Source: Streptomyces sp. Ru73 (lineage in GTDB: Bacteria > Actinomycetota > Actinomycetes > Streptomycetales > Streptomycetaceae). From it: 64,000 nt of DNA. Position numbers and translations under genes: made by a program. The notes beneath the pieces are model-generated. The model saw only the letters and a list, made by a program, of their open reading frames with translations, was not told the origin of the DNA and did no database searches. The stretch spans positions 16,547 through 80,546 of the forward strand of contig NZ_PQSQ01000025.1 of NCBI RefSeq assembly GCF_002920575.1, given 5' to 3'. This document shows, piece after piece, positions 17,269 to 25,085 of this stretch (position 1 is its first letter; each line of letters starts with the position of its first letter).

Positions 17269-18005
17269 TGCGCACCGTCGTCATCACCGGCGCCGGCCGT
17301 GGCCTGGGGGAGGCCATGGCCCGCCGGGCCGCCGCTGACGGACACCGTGTCGTCCTCGCCGAACTCGATGCCGAGCGCGGTGAGCGGGTGGCCGGCGACC
17401 TGCGTGCCGAGGGCCGGGAGGCGCACTTCGTGCCGTGCGACGTTGCCGACCCCGAGTCGGTCGACGCGATGGCGAAGCGGGTGGCCGACCTCGGGCCACT
17501 GCACGGCCTGGTCAACAACGCCGGTCTCGCCAACGGGGTGGGCGGCAAGGAGTTCCAGGACATCGACGTCGAGGCGTGGGACCGCATCATGACGGTCAAC
17601 GCCCGGGGGCCCTGGCTCGTCGCCCGCGCCCTGCTGCCCCAGCTCCTCGCCGCGGGCAGCGGCCGCATCGTCAACCTGGCGTCGGACGCCGCGCTGTACG
17701 GCTCGCCGCGGCTGGCCCACTACATCGCCTCCAAGGGGGCCGTCATCGCCCTCACCCGGGCCATGGCACGGGAGCTGGGCGACCGCGGTGTCACCGTCAA
17801 CGTCGTTGCGCCCGGCATCACCGAGTGCGAGGCGACGGAGAACGTCCCCGCCGAACGGCACGAGCTGTACCGGCTCAACCGGGCCATCTCCCGGGTGCAG
17901 CAGCCGGAGGATCTCACGGGCGTCGTGTCGTTCCTGCTCGGTGAGGAGTCCCGCTACCTCACGGGCCAAGTGATCGCCGTCAACGGCGGCTTCACCATGC
18001 ACTGA
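17268..18005 (+). CDS. Short-chain dehydrogenase/reductase (classical, intact)
   Basis: 245 aa. The cofactor loop TGAGRGLGE (7-15), NNAG (83-86), Asn111, and the catalytic Ser139, Tyr152 and Lys156 (NLASDAALYGSPRLAHYIASK) are all present. PGITECEATENVP forms the substrate-loop region and ITGQVIAVNGG-type ending closes the fold. It should oxidise an alcohol or dihydrodiol or reduce a ketone with NAD(P). It is translationally coupled to the cupin gene. Confidence 0.85.
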   Translation: MRTVVITGAGRGLGEAMARRAAADGHRVVLAELDAERGERVAGDLRAEGREAHFVPCDVADPESVDAMAKRVADLGPLHGLVNNAGLANGVGGKEFQDIDVEAWDRIMTVNARGPWLVARALLPQLLAAGSGRIVNLASDAALYGSPRLAHYIASKGAVIALTRAMARELGDRGVTVNVVAPGITECEATENVPAERHELYRLNRAISRVQQPEDLTGVVSFLLGEESRYLTGQVIAVNGGFTMH

Positions 18006-18099
18006 TCACTCCGGCCGGGCCGGCGGGCACCGGCTCGCCCGGCGGCCCCAGCGGCTCGCGCCGGACTTCCGTACCGATCACCACACCGAAGGATTCCCC

Positions 18100-18888
18100 A
18101 TGGACCTGGGCCTCGCCGACCGCACCGTACTGGTCACCGGCGGCAGCTCGGGCGTCGGCCTGGCCACGGTCCGCGCCCTCCTCGACGAAGGCGCGCGCGT
18201 CGCCACCTGCGGCCGCGACGCCGACCGCCTGGACAAGGCAGCGGCCCGCCTCGGAGCGGACACCGACCGGCTGCTGACCGGCGTGTGCGACGTACGGGAC
18301 GGGAGTGCCGTACGTGACTTCGTCGGCCGTGCCGCCGACCACTTCGGCGCCCTGGACGGCCTGGTCAACAACGCCGGCCAGTCCCGTATGAAGCGGCTCG
18401 CGGAGACCACCGAGGAGGACTGGCGCGACGAACTGGAGCTGAAGTTCGCCGGCGTACTCAACCCGCTGCACGCCGCCCTTCCTCACCTGCGCGCCTCCGA
18501 CGCCGCCGGCATCGTCAACATCAACGCCGTACTCGCCAAGCAGCCCGAGACCCGTCTCATCACCACCAGCGCTGCCCGTGCCGGCATCCTCAACCTCTCC
18601 ACGAGCCTGGCCAGGGAACTCGCACCCGACGGCATCCGCGTCAACTCCGTGTGCCTCGGCCTGATCGACACCGGCCAGTGGACGCGCCGGCACGCCGCCG
18701 CCGACAGCGGACTGACCTACGAGGAGTGGCAGGCCGAACTGGCCGCCGACCGCGGCATCGCCCTCGGCCGCCTCGGCCGCGCCGAGGAGGTCGCCTACGC
18801 GGTCCTCACGCTCCTCTCCCCGCGCGCCTCCTACATCACCGGAACCAGCATCGACGTCTGCGGCGGAGTCGGCCGCGGCATCCTCTGA
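18100..18888 (+). CDS. SDR-family protein lacking the catalytic triad
   Basis: 262 aa. The cofactor half is normal: TGGSSGVGLA (13-22) and NNAGQS (90-95). At the active site the usual Ser, Tyr and Lys are replaced: aligned with the neighbouring SDR they fall on Ala143 (VNINAV), Thr156 and Arg160 (ITTSAARAG). The C-terminal ITGTSIDVCGG motif is kept. Either it uses another mechanism or is a non-catalytic partner. GAAGGATTCCCC precedes the ATG; a 94-base gap separates it from the first SDR, and it is 9 bases from the ThDP enzyme gene. Confidence 0.75.
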   Translation: MDLGLADRTVLVTGGSSGVGLATVRALLDEGARVATCGRDADRLDKAAARLGADTDRLLTGVCDVRDGSAVRDFVGRAADHFGALDGLVNNAGQSRMKRLAETTEEDWRDELELKFAGVLNPLHAALPHLRASDAAGIVNINAVLAKQPETRLITTSAARAGILNLSTSLARELAPDGIRVNSVCLGLIDTGQWTRRHAAADSGLTYEEWQAELAADRGIALGRLGRAEEVAYAVLTLLSPRASYITGTSIDVCGGVGRGIL

Positions 18889-18897
18889 GGAGCCTCC

Positions 18898-20586
18898 ATG
18901 ACGCACCATCCCACCGGAGGCGACCTCCTCGTCGCCGTCCTGCGCGAACTCGGCATCGACACCGTCTTCGGCATCGTCAGCGTCCACAACCTGCCGCTCG
19001 TCGAAGCCGTCGACCGTGAGCTGCGCTTCGTGCCCGTACGCCACGAAGCCACCGCCGTGAACGCCGCCGACGCCTACGGGCGCGCCCGCGGCTCCATAGG
19101 CTGCGCCCTCACCTCCACGGGGACCGGCGCGGGCAACGCGGCCGGCTCGCTCATCGAGGCGCTGAGCTCCGGCACCGCCGTCCTGCACGTCACCGGCCAG
19201 ATCGAGAGCCAGTACCTGGGCAGCGGGCGCGGGTTCATCCACGAGACCAAGGACCAGCTCGCCATGTTGCGCGCGGTGTCCACGTACGCCGCGACCGTGC
19301 CCTCCTCGGACGCCGCGGGGCGCATCCTGCGTGAAGCGGCGCGCGCCGCACTGCGCGCGCCGGGTGGTCCGGCGAGCGTGGAGTGGCCGATCGACCTGCA
19401 GTACGCGGCCCAGCAGGACGAGCCCGCCGCCGTCGTGGCCCCGGTGGCGCCGCACCCGGAAGCGGCCGACATCGACGCCGCTGCGGGCCTGCTGGCCGCC
19501 GCCCGGCGACCCGTGATCTGGGCCGGCGGAGGCGCGTGCGGCGCGGGGGAGCGGCTCGCCGAGCTGCTGGCCCGCACCGGCGCCGGGCTGTTCACCTCCA
19601 ACTCCGGCCGCGGCGCAGTGCCCGAGGACCACCCGCAGGTCATCGGCAACTTCGCCACCACACCGGCGGGCCGCGCGCTGCTCACCGAAGCGGACGTCCT
19701 GCTCACCCTCGGCACGCACTTCCGTTCCAACGAGACCGGCGACTACTCGCTGGCCCTGCCCGACACGCACATCCAGGTGGACATCGACGCCGCCGCACTG
19801 GGCCGCGTCTACCCCGCGACGCACACCCTGAAGGGCGACGCCGACGCCGTGCTCGATGCGCTGCTCGCCCGGCTGCCCGCGGGCGCCCCGGCATCCGACG
19901 GCGCCCCCGTGACCGGAGGTGCGGCCCCCTCCGGAGGCGCTGCCGACCCCGCCTGGGCCGCCCGCGTCGCCTCCGTACGCGAGGAGGTGCGCTCCGCCCT
20001 GCACGACGGCATCGGGCCGCAGGCCGCCGTCTGCGACGCCCTGCGCGCCGCCCTGCCCCGCCGCGCCGTCATCGCCCGCGACGTCACCATCCCCTCCAGC
20101 AGCTGGGGCAACCGCCTCCTGGAGATCTACGACCCGCGCGACAACGTCTTCCCGCGCGGCGGCGGCATCGGCCAGGGCCTCGGCATGGGCATCGGCGCCG
20201 CCCTCGCACGGCCCGACGAGCCCACCGTCGTCATGGCCGGCGACGGCGGCCTCGCCGTGCACCTCGGGGAGCTACTCACCCTCGCCCAGGAGCGCCCCGC
20301 GCTCACCCTCCTCGTCTTCAACGACGGCGGCTACGGCGTCCTCCGCAACATGCAGGACCGCTACAGCGAGCGCCGCTCCGGAGTCGACCTCACCACCCCC
20401 GACTTCTCCCTCCTGGCCCGCGCCTGCGGCCTGCCGTACGCCCGGATAGCCGCCGAGGCCGACGCGGCACCCGTCCTCGACGAAGCCGTCGCCTCCGGCG
20501 GCCCCACCCTCGTGGAGGTCGACCTGGCCGCCCTCGGCCCGATGAAGAACCCCTTCACCCCGCCCGTCAAGATCCCCACCGCGTGA
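18898..20586 (+). CDS. Thiamine-diphosphate-dependent enzyme (acetolactate synthase/benzoylformate decarboxylase superfamily)
   Basis: 562 aa with the three domains of this superfamily. The PYR domain (1-170) holds the cofactor-activating Glu50 in VRHEATAVNAADAYGR; the central domain (190-330) ends in a short Gly/Ala/Pro linker (about 327-350); the PP domain carries the ThDP/Mg motif GDGG (448-451) and FNDGGYG about 25 residues later. It could decarboxylate a 2-oxo acid to an aldehyde or join two substrates; with an aldehyde dehydrogenase in the same cluster, 2-oxo acid to acid conversion is an attractive inference. TGAGGAGCCTCC precedes the ATG. Confidence 0.82.
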   Translation: MTHHPTGGDLLVAVLRELGIDTVFGIVSVHNLPLVEAVDRELRFVPVRHEATAVNAADAYGRARGSIGCALTSTGTGAGNAAGSLIEALSSGTAVLHVTGQIESQYLGSGRGFIHETKDQLAMLRAVSTYAATVPSSDAAGRILREAARAALRAPGGPASVEWPIDLQYAAQQDEPAAVVAPVAPHPEAADIDAAAGLLAAARRPVIWAGGGACGAGERLAELLARTGAGLFTSNSGRGAVPEDHPQVIGNFATTPAGRALLTEADVLLTLGTHFRSNETGDYSLALPDTHIQVDIDAAALGRVYPATHTLKGDADAVLDALLARLPAGAPASDGAPVTGGAAPSGGAADPAWAARVASVREEVRSALHDGIGPQAAVCDALRAALPRRAVIARDVTIPSSSWGNRLLEIYDPRDNVFPRGGGIGQGLGMGIGAALARPDEPTVVMAGDGGLAVHLGELLTLAQERPALTLLVFNDGGYGVLRNMQDRYSERRSGVDLTTPDFSLLARACGLPYARIAAEADAAPVLDEAVASGGPTLVEVDLAALGPMKNPFTPPVKIPTA

Positions 20587-20599
20587 GGAGGCCGACGCG

Positions 20600-21592
20600 A
20601 TGACCACCCACGACATCCAGCCGGACACCGCCGACCGGGCCACGGCCGCCGAGCCCCGCCTCGACCTGTTCGTGCACCGCATGACCTGGGAAGCCGACGG
20701 CGTGCTCTCCGTCGACCTCGTCCACCCCGACGGCAAGCCGCTGCCCGCCTGGCAGCCCGGCGCCCACCTCGACCTGCACGTCGGCGGCCACACCCGGCAG
20801 TACTCCCTGTGCGGCGACCCCCACGACACCGCCCGCTACCGCCTCGGTGTCCTCAACGAACCGGCCTCCCGCGGAGGTTCCCGCTTCGTCCATAACCAGT
20901 TGCGCCCCGGCCAGACCGTCACCGTCGTCGGCCCCCGCAACCACTTCGCGCTGACCGACGCGCCCGCGTACGTGTTCATCGCCGGCGGCATCGGCATCAC
21001 CCCGCTGCTGGCCATGGCCCGCGAAGCCACCCGAAGGGGTGTGCCCTGGCGCCTCGTCCACGGGGGCCGCACCCGCGCCTCGATGGCCTTCGGCGCCGAA
21101 CTCGCCGACCTCGCCGCACAGGGACCCGGCGAACTGGTCCTCCACCCGCAGGACGAGCACGGCCACATCGACCTCGACGCCGCCCTGAACGGCCTCGACG
21201 CGCAGACCCTCGTGTACTGCTGCGGGCCCGAGCCCCTGCTCGCCGCCGTCGAGGAGCGTTGCCCCGCGGCGCAACTGAAGGTGGAGCGCTTCGCTGCACC
21301 CACCGTGGAGCGCAGCGGAGACGACAGCGCCTTCGAGGTCGAGTGCCGCCGCTCCGGAGTGACGCTCAGCGTCGGCACCGACACCTCGATCCTCGAAGCC
21401 GCCGAGGCCGCAGGGCTGCAGGCCGAGAGCTCCTGCCGGGACGGCATCTGCGGCAGCTGCGAGACCCGCGTCCTCGAGGGCGTGCCCGACCACCGCGACT
21501 TCCTCCTCAGCGAGGCCGAGCACGCGGCGAACGCGACCATGATGATCTGCGTCTCGCGCTGTGCCTCCGACCGCCTCGTCCTCGACCTGTAA
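20600..21592 (+). CDS. PDR/VanB-type flavin and [2Fe-2S] reductase
   Basis: 330 aa. Domain order is flavin (RQYSLCGDP near residue 72), NAD (FIAGGIGITPLLAMARE, about 127-143) and a C-terminal plant-type ferredoxin with Cys279, Cys284, Cys287 and Cys317 (CRDGICGSC then MMICVSRC). This is the class IA oxygenase reductase layout of phthalate dioxygenase reductase and VanB, which pass NADH electrons to a Rieske oxygenase. The Rieske gene lies two genes downstream, so the pair should form a two-component oxygenase. GAGGAGGCCGACGCG precedes the ATG. Confidence 0.92.
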   Translation: MTTHDIQPDTADRATAAEPRLDLFVHRMTWEADGVLSVDLVHPDGKPLPAWQPGAHLDLHVGGHTRQYSLCGDPHDTARYRLGVLNEPASRGGSRFVHNQLRPGQTVTVVGPRNHFALTDAPAYVFIAGGIGITPLLAMAREATRRGVPWRLVHGGRTRASMAFGAELADLAAQGPGELVLHPQDEHGHIDLDAALNGLDAQTLVYCCGPEPLLAAVEERCPAAQLKVERFAAPTVERSGDDSAFEVECRRSGVTLSVGTDTSILEAAEAAGLQAESSCRDGICGSCETRVLEGVPDHRDFLLSEAEHAANATMMICVSRCASDRLVLDL

Positions 21593-21626
21593 GCCACCCG
21601 ACCGTCTTGTGAACCCGGAGGCACCG

Positions 21627-21848
21627 ATGACCCCCTGGCCGTACCTGGACGTCCACCAGTCCCGTACGCACGAGCCCACCCCGTACGAGTACAAGCTCGC
21701 CGCGACCCTCGAAGAGGTCTTCACCAAGGAGGGCCACGAGCTGGCCGACGTCGTCCGCGGCCTCAACTCCCGCCAGGTGCACGCCCCTGACGGCACCCCG
21801 TGGACCGAGGACACCTTCCGCGCCGAGATGCACCGCCTGGGAGCCTGA
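21627..21848 (+). CDS. 73-aa protein, recombinase-like helix-turn-helix type
   Basis: The protein begins MTPWPYLDVHQSRTHEPTPY and contains a helical stretch (LAATLEEVFTKEGHELADVVRGLN) followed by VHAPDGTPWTEDTFRAEM, which resembles the small recombinase-like HTH proteins found next to Rieske oxygenases. CGGAGG precedes the ATG, and it sits 34 bases after the reductase and 1 base before the oxygenase, so it is translated with them. It is too short to be a recombinase; a role with the oxygenase, or in regulation, is open. Confidence 0.7.
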   Translation: MTPWPYLDVHQSRTHEPTPYEYKLAATLEEVFTKEGHELADVVRGLNSRQVHAPDGTPWTEDTFRAEMHRLGA

Positions 21849-21849
21849 C

Positions 21850-22935
21850 ATGACCCTCACCCGCCCGGCCACGACCGGACACACCGCCACCGCCGACCAC
21901 ATCTACGCCACCGGGCTGCGCAACCAGTGGCACCCCGTGGTGCCCTCCCACTTCGTCACCCCCGGAGGCATGCGCAAGGTCACCGCGCTCGGCGAGGACT
22001 GGCTCCTCTTCCGCCGCGCCGACGGCACCCTCCACATGCTCGCCGACCGCTGCCCCCACCGGGGCGCCCGGCTCTCCCTCGGCAAGCACCTCGGGGACCG
22101 CGTGGCCTGCTGGTACCACGGCGTGGAGGTCGAGGGCGACGGCACCGTCTCCTCCGTACCGGGCCTGCCCGGCTGCAACCTGGAGGGCAAGAAGCTCGTC
22201 ACCAGCCTCCCCGTACGCGAGGTCAGCGGCGCGATCCTCGCCTACTTCGGCGACGAGCAGCACCCGGAGCCGTGCGAGCTGACCCTCCCCGAACCGCTCA
22301 CCGACCCCGGCACGGAAGCCATCCTCTGCTACGCCGAGTGGAACGTGCCCTGGCGGTTCGGCATGGAGAACCTCCTCGACCCGATGCACGGGCAGTTCCT
22401 GCACCACGAGTCGCACACCATGTTCGACGGGGACACGACCGCGAAGTTCCGCATCCGGGAGACCGACCGCGGCTACTTCTTCGAGAAGACCGACCAGCGC
22501 GGCGTCAACTTCGACTGGGTCGAGTTGTGCCGCACCGGAGTGGACTGGGTCGACCTGTCCATCCCGTACCCGCCGTCCGCCGGCCCCGGCGGACCCTTCG
22601 GGATCGTCGGCATGATCTGCCCCGTGGACGCGCACCGCAGCGGTGTCTTCTTCTGGCGCTACCGCAACGTCACCGGATGGCAGCGCGACACCTGGCGCTT
22701 CCTGTACCGCACCCTCATCGAGAAGCGCCACTGGGAGGTCCTCGAACAGGACCGCGTCATGCTGGAGGCCATGCCGCACGACGCGGACCAGGCCGAGAAC
22801 CTCTACCAGCACGACCTCGGCGTCGTACGGCTGCGCCGCCTGTACCGGGCCGCTGCCGAGCAGCAGGCCGCCGCGCTCGCCGCCCCCCAGCAGGCCGCGG
22901 AGACGGCCGCGGTGACCGCTCCCGCCGGCGGCTGA
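21850..22935 (+). CDS. Rieske aromatic-ring oxygenase, alpha subunit
   Basis: 361 aa. The Rieske cluster ligands are Cys68-Pro-His70 and Cys87-x2-His90 (CPHRGA and CWYHGV). The mononuclear iron site is read from ENLLDPMHGQFLHHESH, with the bridging-type Asp and two His. The length is that of single-subunit (alpha-only) oxygenases of the VanA/phthalate type, and there is no beta-subunit gene nearby. It probably hydroxylates or O-demethylates an aromatic or related substrate with electrons from the reductase two genes upstream. Confidence 0.92.
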   Translation: MTLTRPATTGHTATADHIYATGLRNQWHPVVPSHFVTPGGMRKVTALGEDWLLFRRADGTLHMLADRCPHRGARLSLGKHLGDRVACWYHGVEVEGDGTVSSVPGLPGCNLEGKKLVTSLPVREVSGAILAYFGDEQHPEPCELTLPEPLTDPGTEAILCYAEWNVPWRFGMENLLDPMHGQFLHHESHTMFDGDTTAKFRIRETDRGYFFEKTDQRGVNFDWVELCRTGVDWVDLSIPYPPSAGPGGPFGIVGMICPVDAHRSGVFFWRYRNVTGWQRDTWRFLYRTLIEKRHWEVLEQDRVMLEAMPHDADQAENLYQHDLGVVRLRRLYRAAAEQQAAALAAPQQAAETAAVTAPAGG

Positions 22936-22939
22936 CACC

Positions 22940-24268
22940 GTGGCGCCGACCTCCGCACCGCCCGCCGCCACGGTCTCCCCGCGGCGGTGGGCGGGCGTCC
23001 TCAGCCTGCTCGCCGTCGTCCTGATCTCCTACATCGACCGGGTCAACGTCTCGGTACTGATCACCGACCGGGCCTTCACCGACCACTTCGGCATGACCGG
23101 CGACCGCGTCCTCCAAGGCGCCCTGATGACCGTCTTCCTCATCGGGTACGGACTCGCCGCCTTCTTCCTCACGCCGCTGTACGAATCCGCCCTCGGGGCG
23201 CGGCGCGGCCTCCTGGTGAGCGTCGGCCTGTGGGCCGCACTCACCCTGCTCTCCCCGTACGCGCTCGGCGCCCTCATGTTCGTCGCCGTCCGCTTCCTCC
23301 TGGGCGCGTCCGAAGGGCCGCTGTTCTCCCTCAAGACGATGTACGTGAAGGAGCACTTCGCGCCCCACGAGGTCGGCCGGCCCAACGCGGTCAGCTCCAT
23401 GGGCGTCTCCCTGGGCACCGCAACGGGCCTGCCCCTGATCACCTACCTCGTGCACCGCTACGACTGGCACACCTCCTTCGTGCTGCTTGCGCTCCTCAAC
23501 GCGGCGGTCGGACTGCCGCTCATCGCCCTCTTCGTGCGGGGACGCCCGCGCGCACAGAAGGCGAGCGCGGGACGGGAGAGCGGCCCCGCAGGAGCGCGCC
23601 GCGGCGTCGTGGCCACTCTCCGGGAGGCGCTGCGCACGCCGCGCCTGGGCTGCATCCTCCTCATCGAGATCGCCACCCTCGCCTACCTGTGGGGGAGCAG
23701 CTCGTGGCTGCCGGCGTACCTCCTCCAGGAACGCCACTTCTCCCTCGCACAGATGGGCGCCGTCTCCGCGCTGCCCTTCCTGATGAGCCTGGCCTCCGGC
23801 TTCCTCGGCGGCCACCTCATCGACAAGCTGCCCGCCCGCAGGCTGCCCCTGCTGTTCGTCGTCGGCGCGCTCGGCACGGGGAGCTGCGTCGCACTGGTCA
23901 TCACCGCGGACGCCGCGTGGCTCGCCGCCACCGGACTCGTCCTGGCCGGCGGCTTCTGGGGCCTGCAGGGCCCCGCCATCCCCACCCTCGTGCAGCGGCA
24001 CGCACCGGCCGGCACGGTCGGCAGCGCGTACGGCGTGGTCAACGGAGTCGGCAACCTGGTGTCCGCCTTCATGCCCACCGCCATGGGAGCCGCCATCGCC
24101 CTCGGCGGCGGGCACAGCTTCGGGGCCGGCTACGCGCTGCTGATCGGCGCCCAGACCGTCACACTGTGCTGCGGCGCCTGGCTCCTGTTCCGGCCCGGCC
24201 CGCGCGGCACCGACGGTGCGGTCACGCCCCGGACGGCGCGTCCGGCTCCGCCGCGCCCGACTCCGTGA
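22940..24268 (+). CDS. MFS transporter, anion:cation symporter-like
   Basis: 442 aa with 12 predicted membrane segments, starting at a GTG four bases after the oxygenase stop. The first helix region LISYIDRVNVSVLITDRAF and the pattern ALGARRGLLVSVGLWAALTLLSPYA resemble the anion:cation symporter family (hexuronate, phthalate, hydroxybenzoate carriers). It is the second transporter of the cluster, likely for substrate uptake. Its last 47 bases overlap the 3' end of the oppositely oriented marR gene. Confidence 0.82.
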   Translation: MAPTSAPPAATVSPRRWAGVLSLLAVVLISYIDRVNVSVLITDRAFTDHFGMTGDRVLQGALMTVFLIGYGLAAFFLTPLYESALGARRGLLVSVGLWAALTLLSPYALGALMFVAVRFLLGASEGPLFSLKTMYVKEHFAPHEVGRPNAVSSMGVSLGTATGLPLITYLVHRYDWHTSFVLLALLNAAVGLPLIALFVRGRPRAQKASAGRESGPAGARRGVVATLREALRTPRLGCILLIEIATLAYLWGSSSWLPAYLLQERHFSLAQMGAVSALPFLMSLASGFLGGHLIDKLPARRLPLLFVVGALGTGSCVALVITADAAWLAATGLVLAGGFWGLQGPAIPTLVQRHAPAGTVGSAYGVVNGVGNLVSAFMPTAMGAAIALGGGHSFGAGYALLIGAQTVTLCCGAWLLFRPGPRGTDGAVTPRTARPAPPRPTP

Positions 24269-24764
24269 TGGACTGCTCCAGCTTCGACAGCAGCCGCGCC
24301 AGCTGACGGCACTCGGCGGGGGAGAGGCCGGCCAGCATCCGCCGCTCGTTCTCCAGGTGCTCGGCGAACAGCTTGTCGATCTTGGCCAGTCCCTCCTCCG
24401 TCAGCCGCGACCGCACCACCCGCCGGTCCTCCGGATCCCGCTCCCGGACGATCAGCCCGTCCTTCTCCAGCCGGTCTATCCGCAGCGTCACGCCGGCCGA
24501 CGAGATCAGCCCCGAATCGGCCAGCTGACCGGCCGTGCGCCGGTACGGCTTCCCCGCCCTGCGCAGCGCCGTCAGCACGTCGAAACCGGCCACCGACAGG
24601 CCGTACGACTCCACCGAAGCGGTCAGCTTTGCGCTGTACCGCAGGAACGTGCGGTGCAGCCGCGCCAGCACTTCCAGCGGGGAGGTGTCCAGCTCCGGGC
24701 GTTCCCGCCGCCAGTCCTCGATGATGCCGGCCACCGCGTCCCGCGCCGCCGTCTTCTTCGCCAT
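24222..24764 (-). CDS. MarR-family transcriptional regulator
   Basis: 180 aa. The winged helix runs from about residue 50 to 130: SVAGFDVLTALRRAG, then the recognition region RTAGQLADSGLISSAGVTLRIDRLEKDGLIVRERDPEDRRVVRSRLT with the Asp-Arg-Arg wing typical of MarR. Helices at both ends would form the dimer. GGGAGGGTGCCGAG precedes the ATG. A TCTTAG-TACTGAGA box lies upstream; related boxes occur in the promoters of the catabolic cluster, so it is the likely ligand-released repressor of this cluster and of itself. Confidence 0.9.
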   Translation of the reverse strand: MAKKTAARDAVAGIIEDWRRERPELDTSPLEVLARLHRTFLRYSAKLTASVESYGLSVAGFDVLTALRRAGKPYRRTAGQLADSGLISSAGVTLRIDRLEKDGLIVRERDPEDRRVVRSRLTEEGLAKIDKLFAEHLENERRMLAGLSPAECRQLARLLSKLEQSITESGAAEPDAPSGA

Positions 24765-24822
24765 CTCGGCACCCTCCCGGGCTCGCCGTCGGGCCGGGAT
24801 CCCGGCCGTGCTCCTGGCGAAA

Positions 24823-24836
24823 TCTTAGTACTGAGA
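24823..24836. promoter_or_regulatory. Candidate MarR operator D (marR promoter)
   Basis: TCTTAGTACTGAGA is a near-palindrome (12 of 14 positions) 59 bases upstream of the marR ATG, in the 321-base divergent gap to pepN (24765-25085). Boxes A and B share TCTWAGNNCT with it. The rest of the gap is GC-rich without other recognisable sites except a TTGTCCACA at 25026-25034. Confidence 0.6.
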
Positions 24837-25085
24837 AGCCGCGCCACTTAACGGTCGGGCGGCCCGGCGGGACCGCCCCGCACGGCCGCACAGCCGGCCC
24901 CGGCCGCGCGCACCCGCATCGCCGACCGGCCCCCGGCGACCGGCCCGGCCCCACGCTCCCGCACCCCCGCGCGACGCCCGGCCCGACCCCGCGCCCCGGC
25001 CCGCCTTCCGCACCTGTCCGAGGAGTTGTCCACAGGCTGCCGGGCGTGGCTGCGCAAAGCCGCCGACCTGCGGCAGCATGACGCC

